Source: Draconibacterium orientale
GTDB taxonomy: Bacteria; Bacteroidota; Bacteroidia; Bacteroidales; UBA1556
Reading direction: 5' to 3'
Assembly (NCBI GenBank): GCA_020718275.1
Contig: DYSI01000022.1
Location: 1 to 33,798, forward strand
Length of the DNA: 33,798 nt
This document shows positions 1-8,218 of the stretch, one piece after another. Numbering within the stretch: position 1 is the stretch's first letter; every line of letters starts with the position of its first letter. The position numbers were made by a program, and so were the translations under genes. The notes beneath the pieces were generated by a model. It worked only from the letters and a program-made list of their open reading frames with translations, was not told the DNA's origin and did no database searches.

Positions 1-39
1 TTCAATTTTAATGACTTTTGCAGGAATACTTAAACACAT
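1..39 (-). CDS. hypC: Hydrogenase maturation chaperone HypC, N-terminal fragment
   Basis: Reading the minus strand just after the hypF stop gives an ATG at 39 followed by 13 codons, MCLSIPAKVIKIE, which continue off the window edge. MCL-IP-KV is the hallmark N-terminus of HypC/HupF chaperones, whose Cys2 binds the Fe(CN)2CO cofactor precursor during [NiFe]-hydrogenase assembly (known for the family). Only four bases separate it from the hypF stop, so the two are almost certainly co-transcribed. The fragment is very short, but the motif and the operon context agree. The rest of the gene, and probably hypD and hypE, should lie to the left. Confidence 0.85.
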   Translation of the reverse strand, partial: MCLSIPAKVIKIE

Positions 40-43
40 AACT

Positions 44-2323
44 TTATATTTTTTTTAGATACATTCTACTTGCTGCAATTCCAAGCTGACCCAGCGCAAT
101 GCCGCCATCGTTTGCGGGTACTTTTTGGTGAACAAAGACTTCAAATCCAAGAGATTCTAACCGTTTTATTAAGCCTTCGCTGAGGTATACATTTTGAAAA
201 CTGCCACCAGATAAAACCACTTTACGAATTTTAGTTTGTAAAAACATTGCATGACAGACCTCGGTAGCAGCCTCAATCACGGTATTATGAAATTTAGCAG
301 CGATGGAGGTAATCGGCTGTTTATGAATAATATCTTCAACCAAGGCTCTCAAACAAAGTCGAAAATCAACTCCCTGTGCATCGATGTTATAGGGATAATA
401 TTTTTCGGTTTTAAAACCGAGGATTGCATCTTCGAGTCGCATAGGCGCTTCGGCATGAAATTGCGCCTGATGACATAAATTTAAAATAGCAGAAACTGCA
501 TCAAAGAGGCGTCCGGCAGATGAACTTAATGGGCTATTTATCTCTTTGTCAATCATATCCATTAGAAAAATAGCTTTTACCGATTCAATTTTTTTATTAA
601 ATGGAATTTTCAAATGTAAAAAATCGCGACCAAAAGTATCGTACAGATACGACACTGCCGTCCGCCATGGCTGGTATGCTACTTGATCGCCTCCTGGCAA
701 TGCTATATTTCTAAAATGCGTAAAGCGTTTGAAATCCACCAAATCACCAAAAAGAAACTCCCCACCCCAGATAGTGCCATCTGTTCCTAATCCAGTACCA
801 TCCATAATTACTGCCATAACTGACTCATTTAAACCATTTTCCATCATACAAGCTGCCATGTGAGCGTGGTGATGTTGGACTTTAATTATGGGTAAGTGGC
901 TGCTGGCAGCATATTGTGAAGAGAGATAATCTGGATGTAAATCACTCACCAAATATTGTGGAATAAACTTATAAAGTCTTTTAAAATTTTCAATACTTTG
1001 TTCAAAGAATTCAAAGGTTTCTGCATTTTTCAAATCCCCAATATGCTGCGACAAAATAGCTTGGTGGGTTCGTCCAAGGCAAAAAGTATTTACTAATTCG
1101 GCACCAAGCGCCAAAAAACCATCCACAGAAATCGGTAACCTAATTGGGGAAGGAACAAATCCCCGTGAGCGTCGAATTAAACTAAATTTATCGTTAATCA
1201 TCACACCAACCGAATCATCAACTCGATTATAAATGCTACGATTGTATGAAACAATTGCTTTAATTTTACTTTGAAAAGCCGTGAGAATACTTGTTTCATC
1301 TATAATAGTTGGTTCCCCAGCAAGATTTGCAGAGGTAAAAACAAGCGAATCCAATTTACAATTTTCAAAAAGCAAATAATGAAAAGGCATATATGGCAAA
1401 ATAGCCCCTAGGCGATGAAGGCCACGATTGATGCTGAATGGCAAATCCTTATACATATTTAACAAAATGATGGATTTACGCCACGACCGAAGTGCCAAAA
1501 TTTCGTTATTCGACAGGGTGGCATATTGCGAAATCGTCTCTAAATTCCTAAACATAACAGCCATCGGCTTACCATCGCGATGCTTTATAGATCGCAAATT
1601 AGCCACTGCCCCCTCGGAATTAGCATCACAAATCAGATGATAGCCTCCCATGCCTTTAATTGCAATAGTTTCTCCCTCTTCGAGCCAAGCCGCTGCTTTC
1701 TGTAAAATTTGTGTAATTTCTCTTGAAATGATACTTTCAGATTCAATTAAATACACTGGCCCACAATGAGAACAAGCAATCGGCTGGGCATGAAATCGAC
1801 GATCCTTTATATCCTCATATTCACGCTTACATTCTACGCACATTGGAAATACCGACATGGTGGTATTAGTCCGATCATAAGGTAAAGCTTTGATAATACT
1901 AAAACGAGGTCCGCAATGAGTACAATTTGTTAATGGATAATTGAGTCGATTGGATTGGCTTTTAATATCCTCCAAACAGTCATCACAAACGGCAATATCT
2001 GGACTTATTTCTGTAATTTCATCCGTAATTGGATTATTGTAGCTTTTAACAATCGTGAAGTCCTGAAAAATCAGTGGTGATATTTTCTTAAATTCTATTT
2101 TTTCGATTGATGAAGCTGTGGGAGCCTTGGTTTGAATAGCCGATATGAATTGGTAAATCCCATTTTCGGTGGTATTCAATTGAATTATTACTCCATCATT
2201 GCGATTATCAACGGTACCTAGACATTGGAATTGAGTGGCTAAACGTACTATAAATGGGCGGAATCCAACCCCTTGCACTAATCCAATCACTCGAATTTGA
2301 TATGTAGAAAATTCTTGATTCAT
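44..2323 (-). CDS. hypF: Carbamoyltransferase HypF
   Basis: HypF converts carbamoyl phosphate to a carbamoyl-adenylate and passes the carbamoyl group to HypE, the source of the cyanide ligands of [NiFe]-hydrogenases. All family parts are visible in order. There is an acylphosphatase domain (about residues 8-92, with GLVQGVGFRPF holding Arg22, and Asn40). Two zinc fingers follow (Cys113/116/134/137 and Cys162/165/184/187). A YrdC-like domain begins near KGMGGYHLICDA, and a C-terminal Kae1-like domain carries HHHAHMAACM and LSGGSFQNVYLSE. At 759 residues it has the usual length and looks intact. I chose the ATG at 2323; the frame is open to a TTG three codons upstream, but the ATG gives the standard HypF start and lies directly after a TATCTTTG promoter element. 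It is the first gene of an operon that continues into hypC. No hydrogenase structural gene is in the window. Confidence 0.95.
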   Translation of the reverse strand: MNQEFSTYQIRVIGLVQGVGFRPFIVRLATQFQCLGTVDNRNDGVIIQLNTTENGIYQFISAIQTKAPTASSIEKIEFKKISPLIFQDFTIVKSYNNPITDEITEISPDIAVCDDCLEDIKSQSNRLNYPLTNCTHCGPRFSIIKALPYDRTNTTMSVFPMCVECKREYEDIKDRRFHAQPIACSHCGPVYLIESESIISREITQILQKAAAWLEEGETIAIKGMGGYHLICDANSEGAVANLRSIKHRDGKPMAVMFRNLETISQYATLSNNEILALRSWRKSIILLNMYKDLPFSINRGLHRLGAILPYMPFHYLLFENCKLDSLVFTSANLAGEPTIIDETSILTAFQSKIKAIVSYNRSIYNRVDDSVGVMINDKFSLIRRSRGFVPSPIRLPISVDGFLALGAELVNTFCLGRTHQAILSQHIGDLKNAETFEFFEQSIENFKRLYKFIPQYLVSDLHPDYLSSQYAASSHLPIIKVQHHHAHMAACMMENGLNESVMAVIMDGTGLGTDGTIWGGEFLFGDLVDFKRFTHFRNIALPGGDQVAYQPWRTAVSYLYDTFGRDFLHLKIPFNKKIESVKAIFLMDMIDKEINSPLSSSAGRLFDAVSAILNLCHQAQFHAEAPMRLEDAILGFKTEKYYPYNIDAQGVDFRLCLRALVEDIIHKQPITSIAAKFHNTVIEAATEVCHAMFLQTKIRKVVLSGGSFQNVYLSEGLIKRLESLGFEVFVHQKVPANDGGIALGQLGIAASRMYLKKI

Positions 2324-2329
2324 CTTGGG

Positions 2330-2337
2330 CAAAGATA
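2330..2337 (-). promoter_or_regulatory. Candidate -7 element of the hypF promoter
   Basis: On the minus strand this reads TATCTTTG, a match to the Bacteroidota -7 consensus TAnnTTTG. Transcription would begin within a few bases of the hypF ATG at 2323, giving a nearly leaderless mRNA. No TTG -33 element sits at the expected 17-20 bases, so this rests on the -7 match and position alone. Confidence 0.4.
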
Positions 2338-2663
2338 GACTTTGTTAGCTGATTCACGAAAAAGTATAAATCAATTTTTATTCGTATAAGTTGATACTTA
2401 TCACCAAAACAAGGACTATCAAGAATAAAATCTAGGCTTAATTTGTATACGAATTGCAAAAAAATGCATAATGGATTCAACTTAAACCCTACTTATTCAT
2501 TGTTCATATTTCAGATTATAATTCAAAAATATGTTTTGCAGAGTTTCAAAAGCTGTAAATCTCTGCTAAGCAATCCTTTCTTCAGTGCAAGATGAAAAAA
2601 ATACTTGCAAATTTTGGACATTCTGAATTTAGTCAATATTACTTATGAATGAATGAAAATCTC
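2338..2663. other. Gene-free intergenic region upstream of hypF
   Basis: This AT-rich spacer lies between the hypF promoter and the terminator of the next minus-strand gene. I see no convincing coding sequence. The only structure noted is a 9-base inverted repeat, ATTCGTATA at 2380-2388 and its complement at 2446-2454, with a small palindrome ATAAGT-TGAT-ACTTAT beside its left arm. This could be an operator or chance in AT-rich DNA. Confidence 0.4.
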
Positions 2664-2699
2664 ATAAAAAAAAGAAAGTCGCCCGATAGACGACTTTCT
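2664..2699 (-). terminator. Rho-independent terminator of the T9SS repeat protein gene
   Basis: A perfect 9-bp stem, AGAAAGTCG (2673-2681) with CGACTTTCT (2691-2699), encloses a 9-base loop. On the minus strand it is followed by a run of eight T (the A-run at 2666-2673). It lies about 70 bases past the stop codon at 2770. Confidence 0.85.
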
Positions 2700-2769
2700 C
2701 AATTTGGGAATATATTTCACGCTGTTCTTATCCTGACCTTGCTTCTATTTATAAAGACCCTTTTAAATT

Positions 2770-4491
2770 CTAATTTATTAGAAACCTTGAGATCAAAATT
2801 TGATCATTATTGAAAACTCTAACAAAATACATGCCAGCATTAAAATCATCGGTTGAGATTTGAATAGTTTGGTTGATATTTTGGAAACGTTGAAATAATT
2901 TCCCACTTGCATCGTAAATTTCTATTGTAGCATTTTCTAATTGTGCAAGGTCAATATTTAAATCCTCACCCCTATTTGCTGGATTTGGATAAACACTTGT
3001 TGTCAATGGTATTGAATTAACATGAACGCTAATTAAATCAGATAAAATCACTTTCCCGTCAAAATCTACTTGTTTTAGCTGGTAGAAGTAAATACCATTT
3101 TCTACGGTGGCATCTATAGACTGATAGTTTAATAAGATATTAGATTGTCCATTTCCGTCAACACGCGCAATCAAACCAAATGTTTTTCCATCTTGAGTAC
3201 GAAGAACCTCGAAGTAATCATTGTTGATCTCTGAAGCAGTTGACCAATCAAGAGTAACTTTTTGGTCGATGTAATTTGCGGTAAATGAAATTAGCTGAAC
3301 AGGCAAAGGATTTGAGCCATTCGAGCAAACATCACAAGTGACGGTATTACCTTTGGAACCTCCAGTTGGATCTGTCACGCCATCAGAATTACAAATAGAA
3401 CCGCTACCGTCAATTTCGCCAGACCCTATCACTGAGGAGTCCACGAATAAATTCCCGTTATTAGTGATATCTACCACATTATTAAGATCTCCAACAATGT
3501 GAGTAATCCCATTGTTTTCAATTTCACCCCGATTGATCAAATCTCCTTCTACAACCATATTGCCATTTTGTGTTAGATTCGTAGACCAATCATTGACAAA
3601 ATTTCCAGTAATAGTGAGTGTGCCTGAAGTATTTATATCGTCTTTATTAGTATAATTGCCATCAACATAAGAAGTGCCAGAATTGGTAAAACTACCTTCA
3701 CTGTAAAAATTTTGACACGATAAGTAACCCGTATTTGAAAGCGGACCGCGATTAGTAATATTTCCATCAATAACTAAAGAATCTGTTGAAATTAGTTGAG
3801 CGCCCCAATCATTCATTAAATTGCCTTCAACTACAAAAGTATTATTCACGGTTGCAGTCCCTTGATTTGTCATATTTCCATCGATAAAAAGAGTCCCTGA
3901 AGTAGAAAAAGTACAACTCCAATCATTCAAAAAATTACCCCCTACCTCTATATCCCCAGTACTTGAAAAAGAATTATAGTTATTAAAGTTCCCATTTACG
4001 GTCATGTTGCCCGTGTTAATAAATGTAGCTCCCCAATAATTGCCAAAGCTTGAGGATATATCCATAGCTCCATTGTTGGTAAAGACCCCGTCATAAACCT
4101 CCACGGTCATAGCCTCAATTAGATCATTATTGATGAAAGATATCACGCCATAATCCACAAATAAGGTCTTTACATTTATCTTACCATTATTTACCATATT
4201 AGATCCATCCATTACTTTCAGCGTTTTAGCATTAGCGGTAAGACTGCCTGAACTTTCAATTGTAAAATATCCAAAGACAAGCAAATCACTTATAAATAAC
4301 ACATCATGATTAATAATGACTGTATCGGTGAAACCCCACGTCATTGCAGGAACAGAGGGAGACCAAATTGCGGAAGTTGTAAAATTACCATCAGCGATAG
4401 TTTGATAAACGGTACCTTGAAGGCTATTAGCCGTCAAAACAAAAAAAGATAAGAGTGTGAAAAGTCTGGTTAATTTAGTAGTGTTGAGCAT
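2770..4491 (-). CDS. Secreted repeat protein with T9SS type A sorting domain
   Basis: The 573-residue protein has a Sec signal peptide (hydrophobic residues 9-22, ending near NSLQG). A leader region near residues 30-65 (TIADGNFTTSAIWSPSVPA, then TDTVIINHDVLF) resembles the start of many Bacteroidota beta-solenoid surface proteins. About twelve tandem repeats follow at residues 142-364, with core pattern hydrophobic-x-hydrophobic-x-GN-hydrophobic-x-N. After a linker containing CDVC comes LPVQLISFTA, the usual beginning of the fibronectin-like domain before a sorting signal. The last 75 residues (SVYPNPANRGEDL to FLIN) are a type A sorting domain. The predicted fate is export by Sec, passage through the T9SS and attachment to or release from the cell surface. 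No catalytic domain is visible; an adhesive or structural role is inference. It appears to be a single-gene unit with its own terminator. Confidence 0.85.
   Translation of the reverse strand: MLNTTKLTRLFTLLSFFVLTANSLQGTVYQTIADGNFTTSAIWSPSVPAMTWGFTDTVIINHDVLFISDLLVFGYFTIESSGSLTANAKTLKVMDGSNMVNNGKINVKTLFVDYGVISFINNDLIEAMTVEVYDGVFTNNGAMDISSSFGNYWGATFINTGNMTVNGNFNNYNSFSSTGDIEVGGNFLNDWSCTFSTSGTLFIDGNMTNQGTATVNNTFVVEGNLMNDWGAQLISTDSLVIDGNITNRGPLSNTGYLSCQNFYSEGSFTNSGTSYVDGNYTNKDDINTSGTLTITGNFVNDWSTNLTQNGNMVVEGDLINRGEIENNGITHIVGDLNNVVDITNNGNLFVDSSVIGSGEIDGSGSICNSDGVTDPTGGSKGNTVTCDVCSNGSNPLPVQLISFTANYIDQKVTLDWSTASEINNDYFEVLRTQDGKTFGLIARVDGNGQSNILLNYQSIDATVENGIYFYQLKQVDFDGKVILSDLISVHVNSIPLTTSVYPNPANRGEDLNIDLAQLENATIEIYDASGKLFQRFQNINQTIQISTDDFNAGMYFVRVFNNDQILISRFLIN
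3400..4068 (-). repeat. Tandem coding repeats with alternating 20- and 18-residue units
   Basis: Residues 142-364 of the T9SS protein divide into about twelve units. The long unit carries N-(D/Y)-W-(S/G), with N at residues 151, 189, 227 and 300; the short unit lacks it. The spacing of the W motif is 38, 38 and 73 residues. It is visible in the DNA as CCAATCATT or CCAATAATT at 3586, 3805, 3919 and 4033, spaced 219, 114 and 114 bases. The basic element is therefore a duplicated 114-bp pair, with one pair (about residues 246-290) degenerated and shortened by three residues. Confidence 0.8.
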
Positions 4492-4621
4492 TATACTGTA
4501 ATAAAGTTAGTAATTTGAACTTAGGTTAGAAAACCGATCAAAGGTTACTTGTAAAAATTATACCAAAAATTACAAAGTACTAATTATCTATATTTTAAAA
4601 TTTATTATATACAAACATAAT

Positions 4622-4651
4622 TCTCATTATGAATTTTTTTTCATAATGAGA
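4622..4651. other. Perfect 12-bp AT-rich hairpin upstream of the T9SS gene
   Basis: TCTCATTATGAA (4622-4633) and its exact complement (4640-4651) flank a loop of six T. Neither strand continues into a T-run, so it is not a standard terminator. It sits about 130 bases upstream of the T9SS gene start and downstream of the tRNA-Arg terminator. It could be an operator, a processing site or part of a long leader. Confidence 0.5.
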
Positions 4652-4751
4652 TAAAATAATGAATCAATGGATCAATCACAAAAGTTGTGGGGGAATAAAA
4701 AAAAGGTGAATTTTGTGATTGATGCCAAGCTTCTGTGTTTTATAAAACAAC

Positions 4752-4784
4752 AAAACCCACCACCAAAAAAGGTGATGGGTTTTT
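4752..4784 (-). terminator. Terminator of tRNA-Arg
   Basis: AAACCCACCACC and GGTGATGGGTTT form a 12-bp stem with one G-U pair and a loop of six A (plus strand). The minus-strand product ends in a T-rich tail (TTTTGTTGTTTT). It lies ten bases past the tRNA 3' end. Confidence 0.8.
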
Positions 4785-4793
4785 CATTCTTAG

Positions 4794-4867
4794 TGATCCG
4801 GGCGGGATTCGAACCCACGGCCCGCAGCTTAGAAGGCTGCTGCTCTATCCAACTGAGCTACCGGACC
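4794..4867 (-). tRNA. tRNA-Arg (anticodon UCU)
   Basis: The minus strand folds as a full cloverleaf. The acceptor GGTCCGG pairs with CCGGATC (one G-U). The D-arm begins TAGCTCAGTTGG. The anticodon stem GCAGC/GCTGC holds loop CTTCTAA with TCT, and the T-arm contains GGTTCGAATCC. The discriminator is A and CCA is not encoded. The anticodon UCU reads AGA/AGG codons, common in low-GC genomes. It lies downstream of tRNA-Pro but is separated from it by that gene's terminator. Confidence 0.95.
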
Positions 4868-4927
4868 ATCACAAATTAATTCAAACTCCTTGCAGAAGCT
4901 TTGCCTTGATTTGCTGTTTTATGATAC

Positions 4928-4950
4928 AAAAAAAGGAGAATATCTCCTTT
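4928..4950 (-). terminator. Terminator of tRNA-Pro
   Basis: AAAGGAGA (4932-4939) and TCTCCTTT (4943-4950) pair perfectly around a 3-base loop. The A-run at 4928-4934 becomes a T7 tail on the minus strand. It lies 16 bases past the tRNA-Pro 3' end and suggests that the two tRNAs are transcribed separately. Confidence 0.8.
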
Positions 4951-4966
4951 CATTGTTTCTACTGTG

Positions 4967-5041
4967 TCGGGGTAGCAGGATTCGAACCTGCGACCCCCTG
5001 CTCCCAAAGCAGGTGCGCTAGCCGGGCTGCGCTATACCCCG
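4967..5041 (-). tRNA. tRNA-Pro (anticodon UGG)
   Basis: The minus strand gives a complete cloverleaf. The acceptor CGGGGTA pairs with TACCCCG. The anticodon stem CCTGC/GCAGG holds loop TTTGGGA with TGG. The T-arm is GCAGGTTCGAATCCTGC, and the discriminator is A without encoded CCA. A weak -7-like TATTTTTG lies 36 bases upstream (5077-5084, minus), but I found no matching -33 element. Confidence 0.95.
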
Positions 5042-5312
5042 TTTTTGCAGGAAACTACTATTTTCCATTGCGGCTGCAAAAATAATTTTTTTTTCTTTGC
5101 TTTCTCATTTTATTTCACTTTTTATTTCTCTGAAACCACTTTTATTTTTTTTGCGTCCTCGATATATTTATATTATATTGATATATAATATTTTACATTT
5201 TATTATTTTCCAGCATTTGCCTTTAATTTTACAACAAAAATCACGATTTTATATCAAATTTAGAAGTACTTTTTAGGTTTTAATATCAAAATAAAGCAAA
5301 AAAACCTATCCT

Positions 5313-7376
5313 TTACTTAAGTTCTAGCTTTTTTGCTATGCCAATACTAAACCATCGACCTGCTTGCTCAACATTGCCATAGTCGAAATATGAAATATTA
5401 AAAACATTACTGAGGTCGACATATAACCTCCATCCCGAAATGGAATAATTAAGGCGAGCATCTACAATAACAAATGGCTGGTATTCTATAGCATACTCCT
5501 TCCCACTTACTACATCATAGTTCAAGTATTGGCCCATCCGTTGATGAAATCGCAAACGCAAATCAATAGTTAATTGCTTAACTATTTGATAATTAGCATG
5601 CAACACCAACTTATTTTTAAGGTAGTCCATGCTATAATGCGATTGAAACATAGCACTTGAAGAGGATTTATTAAGAAAACTCCAGGATAATTCCAGTACA
5701 TTAAAACCTTTTAATACATTGAATTTTGTCCGATTAGTAAATATTACCATTGAAAAATCAATTCCCGTACTAATCACTTTAGTCAAGTTGATTGGTTGCC
5801 ATTTGACTGTGTCACTCAATCTCACCCAATCAATTGTATTATTTGAAACATTATAAAAAGTACTAAATTGACCTTGAAATAATCGTCCGTTAGTAGAAAT
5901 TCCCAACTCAAACGAATTTAAATTCTCAGCTTTTAAATAGATATTTCCAACATTACTAGGCCCCGAATAATACAAATCGGTAAAAGTTGGCAAACGCATT
6001 CCTGTATTAAACCCAGCGTATAAATCAACCTTATTGGATAGCGAATACTTAATATCAAATCCGGGATATATTCCGAATTCAAGAGTAGTTTGGGGAATCA
6101 AATAAATCATCAAGCCTGCGCCTACTTTTAAACGATTCCAAGTCATTTTTTGGTCGAAGGAAAAGGTCGAGTAAAAACGACTATCCGATTTATAATAAAA
6201 GGCCTTAGCATCAATTATTCCATGTATAGTATCAGACTGAGTAAGGCCTAAAACATTGCTAAGAATGTTTTCTGATCGAAAATTGAGAGCAAAACTACTT
6301 TTGCCAAAGCGTGAATTCAACCATACCTTTGAAGTAAATTGTGCTATTTGACTAAGATGATAATTGTGATTGGCATACCAATTAGGGATTTCCACTTGCC
6401 CCTCTCTAAACAACTCAAAACGATCGGCATTTGCTTTATAATGAAACTGATTTATAGTCGAAATACGACCCTTGGTCATAATTGAAAAGGCAGCAAAGGC
6501 ATTTCTAAGTTGTTCAAATTGAATGGGGTATTTAGGGGTATAAAAACTTTGAGCACCAAAAGACTTATCAGAAATGCCAGATTGCCAGTTTATTTCTGTT
6601 TTTGTATATTTCCGCTCACCATAATAAAAGACACCCAAGCGGCGAAAGTCAGTATTAGGTTGGTAAGACCTTGAAGAGCCATAATCAGCAGACCAAAAGT
6701 GGGCTGTCTTTTTTGCTAAATGCGAAAATGAAGCAGTCAATTGCGTTAATCCAAAATCGCCCAAATTTAAGGAGAGATCAATAAATTCGTGAGTAGGTTT
6801 TGGTGTGATTAAATTGATTGAGCCAGCAAACGCATTAGGCCCTAAAACGCGAGAAGCAGAACCAGAAACCACTTCAATACCTGCTATTTGATTGTAAGAA
6901 ACCGGCAAATTAAAACTATGATGACCAGTCTGTGGATCAGAAATATCAAAGCCATTTAATAAAACTTGCACCTGGTCGAAACCAGAGCCTCGAATGGACA
7001 AATCAGTTTGAATATCATTGGAAGCTCGCTGGCGAATATCAATTTGGGGCAGCGCATTGAGTGCGTTTTGCAGTGACTTAACACAGGAAGGTTGAAGATC
7101 AACAGTTTGAATGATGTCTATTGCTCTCACCAAGCCTGAGGCTGTGGTTGGAGTCAGTTCCCCAATTATGTCAACAGTATCCAAATGGCATTCGTCGGGG
7201 AGTGTCCGCGTGGATATGGTTTGAGTAAAACCTTTTGGAATTGACATAGTAATTAATAGGGAAACTACTAAAGATGCAATTCGGATTTGAATCTTTAAAC
7301 TGTTAAAAATCGCATACGATTTTCGTGACCAACGCTTGAAATTATAAACTTTATTTACAGAAAAGCTTTGTTGCAT
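5313..7376 (-). CDS. TonB-dependent outer membrane receptor (BtuB/CirA-like)
   Basis: This is a 687-residue TonB-dependent receptor that should import a siderophore, cobalamin or similar ligand across the outer membrane using TonB energy. A plug domain occupies roughly residues 65-195, with the family signatures LQNALNALPQIDIRQR, DLSIRGSGFDQVQVLLNG and GIEVVSGSASRVLGPNAFAG. A 22-stranded barrel follows to the C-terminus. It lacks the carboxypeptidase-like N-terminal domain common in SusC proteins. The signal peptide is unusual in position: about 30 basic or polar residues precede the hydrophobic stretch (residues 32-45). The ATG at 7376 is nevertheless supported by a good promoter just upstream at 7399-7426. 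No neighbouring gene names the ligand, and I see no cobalamin riboswitch, so the substrate stays open. The gene is transcribed toward the tRNA pair and I see no clear terminator between them. Confidence 0.85.
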   Translation of the reverse strand: MQQSFSVNKVYNFKRWSRKSYAIFNSLKIQIRIASLVVSLLITMSIPKGFTQTISTRTLPDECHLDTVDIIGELTPTTASGLVRAIDIIQTVDLQPSCVKSLQNALNALPQIDIRQRASNDIQTDLSIRGSGFDQVQVLLNGFDISDPQTGHHSFNLPVSYNQIAGIEVVSGSASRVLGPNAFAGSINLITPKPTHEFIDLSLNLGDFGLTQLTASFSHLAKKTAHFWSADYGSSRSYQPNTDFRRLGVFYYGERKYTKTEINWQSGISDKSFGAQSFYTPKYPIQFEQLRNAFAAFSIMTKGRISTINQFHYKANADRFELFREGQVEIPNWYANHNYHLSQIAQFTSKVWLNSRFGKSSFALNFRSENILSNVLGLTQSDTIHGIIDAKAFYYKSDSRFYSTFSFDQKMTWNRLKVGAGLMIYLIPQTTLEFGIYPGFDIKYSLSNKVDLYAGFNTGMRLPTFTDLYYSGPSNVGNIYLKAENLNSFELGISTNGRLFQGQFSTFYNVSNNTIDWVRLSDTVKWQPINLTKVISTGIDFSMVIFTNRTKFNVLKGFNVLELSWSFLNKSSSSAMFQSHYSMDYLKNKLVLHANYQIVKQLTIDLRLRFHQRMGQYLNYDVVSGKEYAIEYQPFVIVDARLNYSISGWRLYVDLSNVFNISYFDYGNVEQAGRWFSIGIAKKLELK

Positions 7377-7398
7377 ATTTATCGAATCATTGAGCTGG

Positions 7399-7426
7399 CA
7401 AAGGTAGAAAAAAATAATTGAGTCAA
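7399..7426 (-). promoter_or_regulatory. Promoter of the TonB-dependent receptor gene
   Basis: The minus strand shows TTG (7426-7424), a 17-base spacer and TACCTTTG (7406-7399), matching the Bacteroidota consensus TTG-N17-20-TAnnTTTG. Predicted transcription starts near 7394, about 18 bases ahead of the ATG at 7376. Confidence 0.65.
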
Positions 7427-7661
7427 TTGAAAAAAAATAATCTCAAAAACAACATACAACGCATTTAGTAAGCAGATAAATCTATATTTTTACAGCTTAA
7501 TTTTTTAAAATCAACAAAAAAGTTAAGCTAAAGTTAATAAGTGACATATATTACATAAAGTACTTATAATAAACAGTTTAACATTTAAAAAAATTGTTGT
7601 TTTTTTTTATCACTGACCAAAGATGACAGGCAAATAAGTCGTCTAAAACAATACGCAGTTA

Positions 7662-8207
7662 ATGGATCGTACAAAGCAAGTGGATTTACAAAAGATTATT
7701 GAGCAATGTATTGCGCAAGATCGAAAATATCAAAAGCTATTGTACGAGCGATATTTTGGCATTATGATGAAAATCGCCATTCGTTATACTGAGAATTGGG
7801 ATGAAGCAATGGAAGTTGTAAATACTGGATTTCATAAGATATTTACCAAAATTGCAGATTATGAAGGCTTAGGTTCATTTGAAGGTTGGATGAAACGTAT
7901 TGTCATCAATACCTCGTTAGACTATTTGAAAAAATCGCAGTCTAAAAATATTGAATTAGATGATAGAGTGGCCTTTGATAGCAACTATTTCATTGACAAT
8001 GACGCAATTAGTGATTTTTCAGTTGAAGATATTTTAAAAACTGTTCAATCACTGCCGCCAATGACTCGGGCGGTTTTTAACTTATATGTTCTTGAAGGTT
8101 ACAAACATCATGACATATCGGTAGAGTTAGGCATCAGTGAAGGAACTTCGCATTGGCATTTACAAAATGCAAGAAAACTTTTACAAGCCAAATTAAAAAG
8201 ATTCTAA
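7662..8207 (+). CDS. ECF-type RNA polymerase sigma factor
   Basis: This 181-residue sigma-70 family protein has region 2 at about residues 25-95 (LLYERYFGIMMKIAIRYTEN, then the core-binding helix and FEGWMKRIVINTSLDYLKK). Region 4 lies at about 125-178 (LPPMTRAVFNLYVLEGYKH, then a helix-turn-helix HDISVELGISEGTSHWHL). Region 3 is absent, as in ECF factors. It would direct RNA polymerase to a specific regulon, usually envelope or stress genes. The next gene, 11 bases downstream, encodes a single-pass membrane protein in the usual anti-sigma position. The helix 2.2 sequence is less acidic than usual (MEVVNTGF instead of the common VQETF-like form). The target regulon cannot be read from the window. 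Confidence 0.93.
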   Translation: MDRTKQVDLQKIIEQCIAQDRKYQKLLYERYFGIMMKIAIRYTENWDEAMEVVNTGFHKIFTKIADYEGLGSFEGWMKRIVINTSLDYLKKSQSKNIELDDRVAFDSNYFIDNDAISDFSVEDILKTVQSLPPMTRAVFNLYVLEGYKHHDISVELGISEGTSHWHLQNARKLLQAKLKRF

Positions 8208-8218
8208 AACAACTATAT

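Noticed and set aside
2324-2332. TTG start for hypF three codons upstream
   Set aside because: It overlaps the likely -7 promoter element, and the ATG at 2323 gives the usual HypF N-terminus.
2770-4491. Glycoside hydrolase or lyase assignment for the solenoid-like T9SS protein
   Set aside because: Beta-solenoid enzymes share the shape, but no acidic catalytic cluster or lyase motif is visible; only a structural description is supported.
4735-5085. Open frame of 116 codons overlapping both tRNAs
   Set aside because: It reads the antisense of tRNA-Arg and tRNA-Pro; phrases such as GGIRTHGPQ and GFEPATPCSQ are well-known false translations of tRNA genes.
5274-5308. Hairpin TAGGTTTT / AAAACCTA just past the receptor gene as a terminator
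   Set aside because: The loop is about 19 bases, the stem is only 8 AT-rich pairs, and the minus strand continues into A rather than T.
7377-7661. Cobalamin riboswitch for the BtuB-like receptor
   Set aside because: The receptor promoter gives a leader of only about 18 bases, too short for a riboswitch, and no conserved B12-box was seen.
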